Part shown: positions 25,091 to 33,854 of the stretch, piece by piece
How the letters are laid out: each line of letters begins with the position of its first letter
How positions within the stretch are numbered: the first letter of the stretch is position 1
Made by a program: the position numbers and the translations under genes
The notes under the pieces: model-generated
What the model was told of the DNA's origin: nothing
Database searches by the model: none
What the model saw: only the letters and a program-made list of their open reading frames with translations
Assembly: GCA_002441265.1 (NCBI GenBank)
Contig: DJVQ01000022.1
Coordinates: forward strand, 16,609 to 80,608
Direction of reading: 5' to 3'
DNA length: 64,000 nucleotides
Origin: Syntrophaceae bacterium UBA6252
GTDB taxonomy: Bacteria > Desulfobacterota > Syntrophia > Syntrophales > UBA6807

Positions 25091-27232
25091 TCACTTCGCG
25101 ATGCGGACGCGCGTGGACACATGGGACTCACCGCCCACCACATCCTGCCATTCCAGGGTGGAACCGGCGTCGGGAATCAGGATATTGTTCGACACGCCCT
25201 CCCCCATGACGGCCACCCGGCCGACGGTGGATCCGAACCCATGCCCCAGGCCGAGGCAGTCGGGCCGGATGGTTTCCGTCAGTTTCAGCCGGACCCGGAT
25301 GCTGCCGCTCGGGGACTCGAGCGTCACGAGGTCCCCGTCGGAGAGACCCATTTTCGCCGCCGTGCCGGAATGGATCAGAAGGGGATTTTCGAAAAATCCC
25401 GACACCCGGTCGCGGAGCTGCGGGTTGTTGTGGGTCCACTGGCCCGAGCCGGAGTGATAGATGGTCCGGTACGAAACAAGGATGAACGGAAACTCCTTCG
25501 CGTTGACCTCGTATTCCGGGGCCAGTTCCGGCCTCGGGAACGCCTGGTTCCAGGGCGCTTCCTCGAGGTCCTCCCACCAGAGGTGCAGTTTCCCGCTCGG
25601 GGTGCCGAAACCGCCCGCCTTCTCGTACTTCCGGAACCCCATCGTTCCCGGGGACCAGAGCCCGCCGATTTCCTGGAGCTTCCTCACCGACAGCCCCAGT
25701 CCCTTCAGCTGGATGTCGTAGTAGGCGATGTCGTTCTCGAACCGGAAATATTCCGGGACGATCCGCTTCCCGAGCTCGATGAAGACCTCGTTGGAGTGAC
25801 GGCATTCCCCCGGCGGTTCGACGACGGGCTGCCGGAGGGCGATGCCGTGGCCGAAATTGTACCACCAGGGCATGTACAGGAGTTCCCAGCGCTCGAAGTA
25901 GGACTTGTCGGGCAGTACCAGGTCGGCGTATTTCGCCGTCTCCGACATCATGATCTCGAAACAGACCAGAAGTTCGAGAAGGGGCTCCCCCTTGCCGTCG
26001 GTCATGCACACCGCCCGCTGCCATTCCTGCTGGCCCATTTCCGTCAGGGCCGGGTTGGACTCGGCGGTGATCAGGATTTTCAGGCCCCCGTCCTTGATGG
26101 CCTGGGCCTCGTACCAGGTGGGCTCCATGATGAAGGAGTACTTGGCGAACCTGTCCCGGTCGGGGCCCGTACGGTGCCACCCGAGTTCATGGAGATTCGG
26201 GCCCGCCGGAACGGGTTCCACGGGGGACATGGGAGTCAGGTCGGGCAGGGGCTGCCCCCCCGGATTGTCGACGTTGCCCGTAACGACCAGGAATATGTTC
26301 CAGGCATGGGCGAAATCCATTGCATTTCCGAGCATGATGCCCTTGAAACTGTCCACGCCCACGGAGGGGGCCCGCGCACATTCCTCCGCCAGATCGACGA
26401 TCGTCCCGGCGGGCACGTCGCAGATCGCGGCCATCCGCTCGGGGGTCTTGTCGGCGATGTACACTTTCAGTTTCTCGAAATCCCCCTCACGAACCCATCT
26501 TTCCACGAACGCCCTGTCATAGAGGCCGTTCATGACAAGGTGGTGAATCATCCCCAGGAAGAAAGCGGTGTCCCCGCTCGGCTTGATGGGAATCCACCAG
26601 TCCGCCTTGGCCGCTTCCGGGGTGAACATGGGATCGAGAACCACGAGTTTCGCCCCCCTGTCCCTGGCGTCCAGAATGTCCCTCGGGACCGAGGCGTCCT
26701 CGAGCCCGCCGAAGGCGCGCCGGCCGGACAGAATCATGATTCCTCCCTTGGGAACGGCGAACCACGCCGGAGGAATATGGTGATTGGGAACCCCGCCCAT
26801 GGTCCTGATGAAACCGACGATCTTGGCCGAGTCGCAGTGCGGGAGGGCGGTGTTGATGAAACCGCCGTAAGCGTTCAGGAACCTCCACTTCGGGTCCGTG
26901 ATGCTGTGGGGGAAAAAATTCGCCGTGAGCTTGTGGGCCTCCCCCCTCGCCCTGAGCCCTCCGATTTTCTTCTCCAGGATATCCATGGCCTCATTCCAGG
27001 ATATCCGCTCGAACTTCCCTTCCCCCCGTTTGCCGACGCGCTTCAGCGGGTGGGTCAGGCGGTCCGGGGAATACTCCAGGGAAACGCCTGCCATCCCTTT
27101 CACACAGGCTTTTCCCCGGGCTTTGGGATTGCCCCGGACCTCCTTCAGGACGCCATTTTCGACCCTGGCGATAATGGCGCATTCGGCCTTGCATTGGTAA
27201 CAAGCGGTGGGGATCCACTTTGATTTTTCCAT
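25091..27232 (-). CDS. Molybdopterin-dependent oxidoreductase, PhsA/PsrA-like (DMSO reductase family)
   Basis: A 713-residue catalytic subunit. The N-terminal [4Fe-4S] motif is CxxCxxxC with C43 (C11, C14, C18, C43), and C133 in LPHCDSAK is the likely Mo or W ligand. Mo-bis-MGD binding segments and the C-terminal molydopterin-dinucleotide-binding domain (YHSGSGQWTHNNPQLR, then the barrel) are present. There is no Tat signal, unlike periplasmic PhsA, so it should be cytoplasmic. No selenocysteine codon is present. It lies 12 bases from the gene for the FAD/Fe-S partner. Thiosulfate, polysulfide or a related oxyanion is the nearest family substrate; an acetylene hydratase-like or other role cannot be excluded. 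Confidence 0.8.
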   Translation of the reverse strand: MEKSKWIPTACYQCKAECAIIARVENGVLKEVRGNPKARGKACVKGMAGVSLEYSPDRLTHPLKRVGKRGEGKFERISWNEAMDILEKKIGGLRARGEAHKLTANFFPHSITDPKWRFLNAYGGFINTALPHCDSAKIVGFIRTMGGVPNHHIPPAWFAVPKGGIMILSGRRAFGGLEDASVPRDILDARDRGAKLVVLDPMFTPEAAKADWWIPIKPSGDTAFFLGMIHHLVMNGLYDRAFVERWVREGDFEKLKVYIADKTPERMAAICDVPAGTIVDLAEECARAPSVGVDSFKGIMLGNAMDFAHAWNIFLVVTGNVDNPGGQPLPDLTPMSPVEPVPAGPNLHELGWHRTGPDRDRFAKYSFIMEPTWYEAQAIKDGGLKILITAESNPALTEMGQQEWQRAVCMTDGKGEPLLELLVCFEIMMSETAKYADLVLPDKSYFERWELLYMPWWYNFGHGIALRQPVVEPPGECRHSNEVFIELGKRIVPEYFRFENDIAYYDIQLKGLGLSVRKLQEIGGLWSPGTMGFRKYEKAGGFGTPSGKLHLWWEDLEEAPWNQAFPRPELAPEYEVNAKEFPFILVSYRTIYHSGSGQWTHNNPQLRDRVSGFFENPLLIHSGTAAKMGLSDGDLVTLESPSGSIRVRLKLTETIRPDCLGLGHGFGSTVGRVAVMGEGVSNNILIPDAGSTLEWQDVVGGESHVSTRVRIAK

Positions 27233-27397
27233 GGCGATCTCCTTTCCCCGTACTCAGCCCGGCCTGCCTTCGCACGCCGGTTCCGGCGATTGGTCAACCG
27301 GTCTCCAGGCCCCGCGGAGTCTCCTTCCCCTCCCATTTTTCAAGGTCCCTCGGAGAAACGTTCACGGCCGGCACCGTGAGAGTCCGGCAGGGCCCCG

Positions 27398-27538
27398 TCA
27401 TTTCTTGTCTTCCCCGGATTTCCCGGGATATTCCGGGTATTTCCCGCGGTATACTCTGACAATGAGCCATGTAAGAAAACAAAAGGCGGCAAAGATGATC
27501 CATATCGACAGGTCGAAGGGGGTGTACGAGACGTCCAT
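27398..27538 (-). CDS. Small membrane protein (46 residues) in the molybdoenzyme operon
   Basis: An ORF of 46 residues reads MDVSYTPFDLSIW at its start, then one hydrophobic helix (about residues 11-29) and a charged tail rich in Lys, Glu and Tyr. GAGAGG lies 7 bases before the ATG. It sits 12 bases after the FNT channel gene and before the molybdoenzyme gene. It could be a channel accessory or an anchor for the cytoplasmic enzyme. No family recognised. Confidence 0.65.
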   Translation of the reverse strand: MDVSYTPFDLSIWIIFAAFCFLTWLIVRVYRGKYPEYPGKSGEDKK

Positions 27539-27550
27539 CGGGATGTCCTC

Positions 27551-28432
27551 TCACAGTTTCTGCATGAAGTTTTTCTTGTCCCGGTAAAGGGCCATGACGC
27601 GTTTCGGATTGGATACGAGCTGAAAGACGATGCCGACGAAGAAAATGCCCCCGATGAAATTCCCGAGAACGGTGTACAACTGGTTGTGGGCCCAGCCGTA
27701 TTGTCCGAAGCCCCAGTGGAGAATGACCGGGGCCGCCGACGCCGCCGCCCCGCCTGCCGCCAGAAAGAGGTCCTGCTGGAAGAGAGGGAGGGCAAGAAAC
27801 CCGATATTGGCGATGCAGTGCTCCGTCATGCCGGCAACGAAGGCCAGGGGTCCGTAAGCCGCCATGGCGATCTTTGCGATGTCCTCGTTGGCCTTGACGT
27901 ACAGGAGGGCCGCCGTCTGGAGCGTCCAGGTGCAGATGATTCCGAGGGCGAAGATCTGTCCCGGGGTCATCCCCGTTTTTTTCACGGCAATGGCGTGGGA
28001 CTGTACAAGCCAGGGCAGGGCCATGTAGCTGCCTCCCTTGCTCACCACCCACATGAAAAACATGCTCCCGGCGAAATTGCCGGCATACCCGGCAACGATA
28101 CCGACAAGGAACCAGAACCAGTTGATTCTTCTGTGAAAGACGCCGATGATTCCCACGGCCATGTCGGCCGTGACCAGGGTCATTCCGCTGAACAGGATGA
28201 TGACGAGGGAGAAAGCGAAAACCAGCCCCATCACGAGATTGGCAATACCCGGGGCGAGGTTCGTTCCGACACCGGCGCTCACCGAAAGGGCGAGCATGGC
28301 GCCGAAGACGACGAATGCGCCCCCCGCAAATGCCGAGAGGCAAAAAGCGAAGGGTCGGTTGCGGAGCATGTCCCACTTGTAGGTACAGATGTCCGCTACC
28401 CTGACGACCAGTTCATCGACGTCCACCGGCAT
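27551..28432 (-). CDS. Formate/nitrite transporter (FNT) family channel
   Basis: A 293-residue membrane protein with six hydrophobic segments. SGMTLVTADMAVG and NFAGSMFFMWVV are typical FNT half-helix regions, and GMTEHCIANIGFLALPLF matches the GxEHxxxN region with the central His. Members carry formate, nitrite or hydrosulfide. Position ahead of a PhsA-like molybdoenzyme makes hydrosulfide or formate possible, but this is inference. The ATG at 28432 follows AAAGGGCG. It is the first gene of a four-gene minus-strand operon with a strong promoter. Confidence 0.88.
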   Translation of the reverse strand: MPVDVDELVVRVADICTYKWDMLRNRPFAFCLSAFAGGAFVVFGAMLALSVSAGVGTNLAPGIANLVMGLVFAFSLVIILFSGMTLVTADMAVGIIGVFHRRINWFWFLVGIVAGYAGNFAGSMFFMWVVSKGGSYMALPWLVQSHAIAVKKTGMTPGQIFALGIICTWTLQTAALLYVKANEDIAKIAMAAYGPLAFVAGMTEHCIANIGFLALPLFQQDLFLAAGGAAASAAPVILHWGFGQYGWAHNQLYTVLGNFIGGIFFVGIVFQLVSNPKRVMALYRDKKNFMQKL

Positions 28433-28606
28433 GGAGCGCCCTTTCGTCGTGTCAGAAGAAACGGAAGGAACGATTGAATGGAAACGAGCCCCTGTATCCT
28501 GATCGTCCGGGGAGCAGTGGTGAGGCGGGGGGGATGAAACGTATTGCCGAAGCTCCAATGGAAAAAGCCGCGGAATTGGAGAAAAAAACGATCAACCCGG
28601 AATTCG

Positions 28607-28635
28607 ATTATTGCCGAGATCGGATCGTTTGTCAA
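28607..28635 (-). promoter_or_regulatory. Strong sigma-70-like promoter of the FNT-molybdoenzyme operon
   Basis: On the minus strand a perfect TTGACA (complement of 28630-28635) is separated by 17 bases from AATAAT (complement of 28607-28612). Transcription would start near 28600, leaving a leader of about 170 bases. Confidence 0.7.
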
Positions 28636-28664
28636 GACAGCCGGCGTGATCGGCAAGTCGTCGC

Positions 28665-30359
28665 CTACAGCTTGCCCGAGCGGAGGACGGCAATCAGGAG
28701 CCAGACCCCGAGGACCGCCGCGAGAAGGAAGCCGAAGAGGCCGAGGGCGGACACCCCGAATATCCGGGGACCCACGCCCGCCTGGATGATGAGGGACGAT
28801 CCGATGATGATGGCGGAAGCCACGAGGGCGAAGGAGATCCGGTTGGACGACCGGTCCATTTCGAAGAGGAGATCCTCCAGTCCCCGGTGCTCGAACCCGA
28901 TCCGGGTCCTGCCCTGCCGCAGCTGTTTCAGGATTTCCCGGATATCGGCGGGGATTTCCCGGAGAAGAAGGACGAGGTCCCCCATGGACTCGCCGATTTC
29001 CCCGGCGATCCGACCGGGACGGAGCCGGTCCATCTTGAGCCGCCTGATGTAGGGCGCCACCCTGGCGGTCATGTCGAAGTCCGGATCGAGGATCCGGCCC
29101 AGTCCCTCCGTGGTCGCCAGCGCCTTGACCATGAGGTACCGCTCCCAGGGAAGGCGCAGCCGGTGCCGGGAAATGAGCCGGAGAAGCTGTTCCAGGAGCG
29201 CCCCCATCCGGATCTCCCTAAGCGGCCGGTCCACGTAAAGATCCATGAGTTCGGAAAGATCCCTTTCGAGGGCCCTGCGGTCCGGTTCCTCCTCCCACTC
29301 CACAAGCTGGAGAAGCACGGCGGCGGCCTTCGCCTCGTCCCGCTTCACGATGGCGTACGCCATGTCCGCCATGTCTTCCCGGGAACGGCGGTCCACCGAC
29401 CCCATCATGCCGAAATCGAGGTAACAGATCACGTTTCCCGGCAGGACGGTGAGATTCCCGGGATGCGGGTCCCCGTGAAAGAAGCCGAAATGGAAGATCT
29501 GCTCCAGGAGGAGGTCCGCCCCCCGGCGGGCGATGATTTTCCGGTCGTACCCGCCGGCATCCAGGAGATCCACCCGGGAGGCCTTGATTCCCTGGACGTA
29601 TTCCATGGTGAGGACCCGTTTCGACGACTCCCCGCGGTACATCCGGGGAACGTGAAGGGTCTCGTTCCCCCGGAAGATCCGGGCGAACCGTTCCCCCTGG
29701 CCGGCCTCGGTCCGGTAGTCCATTTCCCGCTCCATGGTCCGGGCGAATTCCTCGACGATCCGGGCGGGGCGGTAGAACGCGCCCTCCTCGGTATGCCGTT
29801 CCAGGAGGACCGCCAGGTGATGGAGGATTTCCAGGTCCGCGGTGACCATTTCCTCGATGCCCGGCCTCTGGATCTTCACGATGACCTCCTCGCCGCCCCG
29901 GAGCGCGGCCCGGTGGACCTGGCCGATGGAGGCGGCGGCCAGGGGGGCCTCGTCGAACCGGAGATAGACTTCCTCCAGGGGCCGGCCCAGTTCCTTCTCC
30001 ACGATGTTCCGAACCTGGGAAAAGGGAAATGGGGGAACGTTGTCCTGGAGGCCGGCGAGTTCCTCGACGAGATCGACGGGAACGAGATCGGGCCGGGTCG
30101 AGAGAATCTGTCCGAGCTTGATGAAGGTCGGACCGAGTTCCTCCATGGCGAGACGGATCCGTTCCGCCCGCGTCAACCGCTCCAGCCCCTCGATGGGTTT
30201 CCCGGAAACGGCCCGGACCCTCGCCTCCAGGGACTTTCCCAGGGGGACCCGGTCCAGGATGTCGCCGAACCCGTAGCGGATGATGACGGAAAGGATCTGC
30301 CGGTACCGCCGGACATGGCGGTAGGTTCGTCTCAGAATGTTGGCCTTGCCGAAGGTCAT
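28665..30359 (-). CDS. ABC1/AarF (UbiB) family atypical kinase
   Basis: A 564-residue member of the UbiB/COQ8 family, implicated in quinone synthesis or lipid homeostasis. The signature KLGQ motif is in GPTFIKLGQILSTRPDLVP (about residue 80); an Ala-rich loop (LAAASIGQVHRA) replaces the usual P-loop; FHGDPHPGNLTVLPG and YLDFGMMG are the catalytic loop and DFG. Two hydrophobic segments near the C-terminus anchor it in the membrane. It is separated by three bases from the phasin-like gene, and a TolC gene lies upstream. Confidence 0.9.
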   Translation of the reverse strand: MTFGKANILRRTYRHVRRYRQILSVIIRYGFGDILDRVPLGKSLEARVRAVSGKPIEGLERLTRAERIRLAMEELGPTFIKLGQILSTRPDLVPVDLVEELAGLQDNVPPFPFSQVRNIVEKELGRPLEEVYLRFDEAPLAAASIGQVHRAALRGGEEVIVKIQRPGIEEMVTADLEILHHLAVLLERHTEEGAFYRPARIVEEFARTMEREMDYRTEAGQGERFARIFRGNETLHVPRMYRGESSKRVLTMEYVQGIKASRVDLLDAGGYDRKIIARRGADLLLEQIFHFGFFHGDPHPGNLTVLPGNVICYLDFGMMGSVDRRSREDMADMAYAIVKRDEAKAAAVLLQLVEWEEEPDRRALERDLSELMDLYVDRPLREIRMGALLEQLLRLISRHRLRLPWERYLMVKALATTEGLGRILDPDFDMTARVAPYIRRLKMDRLRPGRIAGEIGESMGDLVLLLREIPADIREILKQLRQGRTRIGFEHRGLEDLLFEMDRSSNRISFALVASAIIIGSSLIIQAGVGPRIFGVSALGLFGFLLAAVLGVWLLIAVLRSGKL

Positions 30360-30362
30360 GGC

Positions 30363-30701
30363 TTACTCGCCGGGGACGTTTTCACCCTTCTCCGGTTTCT
30401 TCTTTTCCGAAGCCCCTTTTCCTTCCAGGGCATCGACCTTCGCCTTCAGCGATTCCCATTCGTCCCGCGAGGGGATCCGGAGGCGTTTCAGGACGTCCTG
30501 AACCAGTTCATCCACCCTTTCCACGAGGTCCTTTTTCACCTCTTCCGACTTTTCCAGGAGGGCGTGGACGGTCTCCTTTCCCTCCTTCTCCGACATTTCC
30601 CCCTTGGCGATCATGTCGTCCACCACGGACTCGACCTTTTCCCGGGTCGCCATGGCGAGACCAACGCCGAACAACATGCTTTTTCTAACGAAATCCTTCA
30701 T
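30363..30701 (-). CDS. Phasin-like/PhaI-type coiled-coil protein
   Basis: A 112-residue protein dominated by long amphipathic helices. The start has an 'FVRKSMLFGVGLA' hydrophobic patch, then EKVESVVDDMIAKGEMSEKEGKE, a pattern found in PhaF/phasin-family proteins. The C-terminus is a Lys/Glu-rich tail. AAGGAGG precedes the ATG at 30701. It lies directly upstream of the UbiB gene. Phasins coat polyhydroxyalkanoate granules, but many small relatives have no known role, and no PHA synthase is in this window. Confidence 0.7.
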   Translation of the reverse strand: MKDFVRKSMLFGVGLAMATREKVESVVDDMIAKGEMSEKEGKETVHALLEKSEEVKKDLVERVDELVQDVLKRLRIPSRDEWESLKAKVDALEGKGASEKKKPEKGENVPGE

Positions 30702-30773
30702 GATGCGTTCCTCCTTGAATTCAACCTGTCTTTGCGGAACATCCCGCGATCGGCCCGCCGTCCCGGCGGATCC

Positions 30774-32138
30774 TCAATTTCCTCCCTTGCCTGCGACGAA
30801 CGTGAAAATGGAATCGGGATACACGATCCCCATGGATCGCTCGAGGCGGGCGATGGCGATGCTGTAGTCACTCAACGCATTGGAATAATCGGACTTGGTC
30901 TGGGTAAGGAGCGTTTCCGCGTCGATCACGTCGGTGGACGTGGCGACCTGCTCCTTGTAGCGTTCCCGGTTGATTCGGAAGTTTTCCTCCGCCTGTTCGA
31001 TCGCCTTTTCGGTGACGAAGATTTGTTTTTCCGCTTCTCGGACATACAGGTAGGCGTACTTCACGTCCAGGGAGATCATGTCCGTCAGATTGACCATGCC
31101 GTCCTGTGCCTGGACGAGCCTGCTTTTTCTCACATCCACGTTGTATCTGGTCCGGCCCCATTCCCAGAAATTCCAGCTCGCGACGGCCGCGACGTACCAG
31201 CTGTCCTTCTCCTCGTAAGGGCTCCCGGAAACGCTCGGCGTGTCCCCGGCCCGCGAATAGTTTCCCACGAGGCTCACCGAGGGGTAATAATCCCCTTTGG
31301 CCAGGGCCACCCCTTTTTCCGCCTGCCTGATTCCGAGGCTGGTGGATCGGATTTCCGGCCGCCTCTCGAGGGCCGTCTGCAGGCATTCCTCGAGGCTTCC
31401 GCCCATGGGGCGATAGGTGAGTATGTCTTCCACCTCCACCGACGCGGTCACCGGCCTCCTCAGGACGGTGTTGAACCGGGCCTTCGCCACGGCGACGCCG
31501 TTTTCCGCCTTGACGAGGTTCCGCTGCCCGCTCGCCAGCTGGACCTCGGCATACAGGAGATCGTTTTTCGGGATGATGCCCACGTCGTAGAAACTCTGGG
31601 CGGTGTCCCGGTGGTTCTTCAACTGTTCCACGGACTGGAGGGCGACGGCGAGCATCCGCTCCGCCTTGAGAATGTCGAAATAGGCCTCCTTGACCTCCTG
31701 GTCGATATTCTGGACGGTCGTGTCCTCGTCCGTCCGCGCGATCTGCGCGGCCAGGTCGCTGATTTCGTAATTCCGGAGGATCTTACCGCCGGCGAAGACC
31801 GGCTGGGTCACGCTCATGCTCCAGGTGTAGTTGTCCCGGGTCCCCGTAACGTATTTGTGCCCCAGAATTTCCATCTCCGGTTCCTTGTTCAGTCTCGTGT
31901 AATCGTAGGAGGTGTTGAACACCGGGAGAAAATCGGCCCGGGCGACCTTCCGGCCCGACTCGGCGGCGGCGACGCCCTCCGTGGCCGAATGGATCACCAC
32001 GCTCTGCCGCCGGGCGAGTTCGATGCTCTCCTTGAGGGTGAGCTTCAGAACCGGTTCCTCCGCGGAAACGGGCGTGACAAGGACAAGGAAAAGGAAGAAA
32101 CAGAGCATCCGGACGATCCGTCGTTGAACGATCCCCAT
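30774..32138 (-). CDS. TolC-family outer membrane efflux protein
   Basis: A 454-residue protein with a signal peptide ending at VSA. Two OEP domain repeats follow, each rich in long helices, with typical segments LTLKESIELARRQS and DVEVEDIL-like linker and a second SLEECLQTALERRPEIRS. The alternating coiled-coil and beta-strand arrangement fits the trimeric channel of type I secretion or efflux. The ATG at 32138 follows GGAGG; another in-frame ATG at 32156 is possible. No inner-membrane pump is adjacent; UbiB and phasin genes follow on the same strand. Confidence 0.85.
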   Translation of the reverse strand: MGIVQRRIVRMLCFFLFLVLVTPVSAEEPVLKLTLKESIELARRQSVVIHSATEGVAAAESGRKVARADFLPVFNTSYDYTRLNKEPEMEILGHKYVTGTRDNYTWSMSVTQPVFAGGKILRNYEISDLAAQIARTDEDTTVQNIDQEVKEAYFDILKAERMLAVALQSVEQLKNHRDTAQSFYDVGIIPKNDLLYAEVQLASGQRNLVKAENGVAVAKARFNTVLRRPVTASVEVEDILTYRPMGGSLEECLQTALERRPEIRSTSLGIRQAEKGVALAKGDYYPSVSLVGNYSRAGDTPSVSGSPYEEKDSWYVAAVASWNFWEWGRTRYNVDVRKSRLVQAQDGMVNLTDMISLDVKYAYLYVREAEKQIFVTEKAIEQAEENFRINRERYKEQVATSTDVIDAETLLTQTKSDYSNALSDYSIAIARLERSMGIVYPDSIFTFVAGKGGN

Positions 32139-32234
32139 GACCTGACGAGCCTCCATCCCCCTCGACGGCTCCGAAAAAGTCCCCGCGGCGCAACCCCGGC
32201 ACGGGTCCCCGGAACTCGGACACCCGGTTTCGGC

Positions 32235-32288
32235 GGCTTTTTCCTGCCGTTCGAAATAGTGTGGTTTTAACCGTTTACGAGTTCGTCA
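32235..32288 (+). repeat. Dispersed intergenic repeat, copy C (right end)
   Basis: This stretch matches copies A and B, including GCCGTTCGAAA and the TTACGAGTTCGTCA end. Its terminal TGACG (minus strand) supplies the TGA stop of the rubrerythrin gene. Confidence 0.6.
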
Positions 32289-32786
32289 CCCCTCGAAATG
32301 GATGAACTTCTCCTTTTTCGCGCCGCAGACGGGGCAGATGTCCGGGGCCTCTCCCTCGGCGATGTAACCGCACACGGTGCAGACATAATAGTCGGGGTCC
32401 CGCTCCGCCATCATGTCCTGGAGGGCGTTCCGGTAGAGGCGGGCGTGGACCTCCTCCACGTCCCGGCTTGCCGTGAAGTGCCACTGGGCCCCCTTGTCCT
32501 GCAGTTCGTAGGCGAGTTTCAGAAACTCCCCGTATGCGAGACCCGCCACGTTCTGCTCCTTTTCGAAGCTTTCCTTCAGGTTCTCCTCCGTGGTTCCGAT
32601 TTCCCTGGCGATCCGGAGGGCCCGCTCCCCGTGAATTTCCTCGGAATAGGCGATCACCCGGAAAAGCTTGGCGATCTCGTGGTACCCTTCCTCATCCGCC
32701 TTTTTCGCAAACACCTTGAGCCGCAGGGCCGCCTTGGCTTCTCCGATGAAGGCTTCCCGCATCGCTTTCTTGATCCGTTCATCCAT
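32286..32786 (-). CDS. Rubrerythrin
   Basis: A 166-residue peroxide reductase. The N-terminal four-helix ferritin-like domain contains GEAKAALRLKVFAKKADEEGYHEIAKLF and, later, EEVHARLY, supplying the Glu and His diiron ligands. The C-terminal rubredoxin domain has CTVCGYIAEGEAPDICPVCGAKKEKF with the four iron-binding cysteines. The start overlaps the end of the upstream TIGR02757 gene by eight bases. It reduces hydrogen peroxide in anaerobes and fits the flavodiiron/rubredoxin genes of the same operon. Confidence 0.92.
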   Translation of the reverse strand: MDERIKKAMREAFIGEAKAALRLKVFAKKADEEGYHEIAKLFRVIAYSEEIHGERALRIAREIGTTEENLKESFEKEQNVAGLAYGEFLKLAYELQDKGAQWHFTASRDVEEVHARLYRNALQDMMAERDPDYYVCTVCGYIAEGEAPDICPVCGAKKEKFIHFEG

Positions 32787-33633
32787 TGCCGCTTCTCCTG
32801 TCGTTGGTTCCGGAATCGTCTGAAAACCACACGGCCCGTTCCTCGCCGGGCCCCATCCCGAGACGGGTCAGGGCGAAATCGTACCGTACGGGGTCCCCCG
32901 GTTCGAGGGACCGGAAGAAACGGGTGATCTCGACGGCCGTCGCCATGGAGGCGTCCTTTCTCCCGGTGATCCGAAGGCGCCGGCAGAGCCGGTGCATGTG
33001 GACGTCCACGGGGACGATCAGCTTTTCCGGGGAGACGCCCTCCCACCCGCCGGGGTCGATCTCGTCCCTGCGGACCATCCAGCGGAGAAAAAGATTCAGC
33101 CGCTTGCAGGCGCTCTTCCGTCCCGGAAGGGGCAGGAGAAAACCGGTCCCGCCGCCTCCGCCCGCCGTCAGCTTTTCCACGAAGGGGTCGAGGGAGCCCG
33201 CCACCGTCTCCCCCCGCTCCCGGTACCCGTCGAGAAAGCACGCGTTCAACGATCCGTATTCCCGAAGAACGCCCCTCACGGCATCGAGAAAGCGGACCAG
33301 GGTTTCACCGGAAACGAAACGGTACCGGAAATCGCCGAAGGACGCCTTCAGGTCCGCCGGATCGGCCCGTTCGAGGAAATCCCTCGGCCGGAGTCCCATT
33401 TTCCCCAGAACCTCGCGCACCGCGGCAAGGATCTGCCCAACCCGGCCGAAGGCGAGGGATGCCGCCACCAGGGCGGCGATTTCCCGGTCCTTCCCGTCGG
33501 GATAGTCGTAAAGCACCTCCAGGGGATCGGGGTGGACCCGCTCCCTCCTGTGGTATCTCCCGTAAAGTGAATCGAACCAGGCCCTGCTCGCGGGCGGGTG
33601 CTTCTCCCACCCGCCGGTGGAAGGACCGGTCAT
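32779..33633 (-). CDS. TIGR02757 family protein (DUF2400)
   Basis: A 284-residue protein of the TIGR02757/DUF2400 family. Recognisable blocks are [29 protein letters not shown] near the N-terminus, [17 protein letters not shown] and [12 protein letters not shown] in the helical core, and a C-terminal [12 protein letters not shown]. The helix-hairpin-helix-like core suggests nucleic acid binding of the DNA glycosylase type, but no activity is established for the family. The ATG overlaps the rubredoxin stop (ATGA), and its own end overlaps the rubrerythrin start, so the genes are translationally coupled. Confidence 0.85.
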   Translation of the reverse strand: MTGPSTGGWEKHPPASRAWFDSLYGRYHRRERVHPDPLEVLYDYPDGKDREIAALVAASLAFGRVGQILAAVREVLGKMGLRPRDFLERADPADLKASFGDFRYRFVSGETLVRFLDAVRGVLREYGSLNACFLDGYRERGETVAGSLDPFVEKLTAGGGGGTGFLLPLPGRKSACKRLNLFLRWMVRRDEIDPGGWEGVSPEKLIVPVDVHMHRLCRRLRITGRKDASMATAVEITRFFRSLEPGDPVRYDFALTRLGMGPGEERAVWFSDDSGTNDRRSGNG

Positions 33634-33788
33634 TCCGGTGAAAACTGGTCCTTGGAGGCGCCGCAGATGGGGCAGGTCCAGTCGTCGGGCAACTCTTCGA
33701 AGGGGGTCCCGGGGGGGATGTTCCCGTCGGGGTCCCCTTTTTCAGGATCGTAGATGTAACCGCAGACACCGCAGACGTACTTCTTCAT
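33630..33788 (-). CDS. Rubredoxin
   Basis: A 52-residue electron carrier. It contains [15 protein letters not shown] and, near the end, [11 protein letters not shown], the two CxxCG knuckles holding one iron. The WTC context and the length are typical. AAAGGAGC lies before the ATG at 33788. It follows the flavodiiron protein gene and would pass electrons to that enzyme or to rubrerythrin. Confidence 0.95.
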   Translation of the reverse strand: MKKYVCGVCGYIYDPEKGDPDGNIPPGTPFEELPDDWTCPICGASKDQFSPE

Positions 33789-33854
33789 GAACGCTCCTTT
33801 CCTCGAATGATCCGCCGTCCCGCCGGGCCGCCCGGCGGGAGGAGCCTTGCCGTT

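Noticed and set aside
28887..32270. Plus-strand open frame of over 1100 codons across UbiB, phasin and TolC
   Set aside because: Antisense to three recognisable proteins; Pro/Arg/Gly/His-rich composition is typical of shadow frames.
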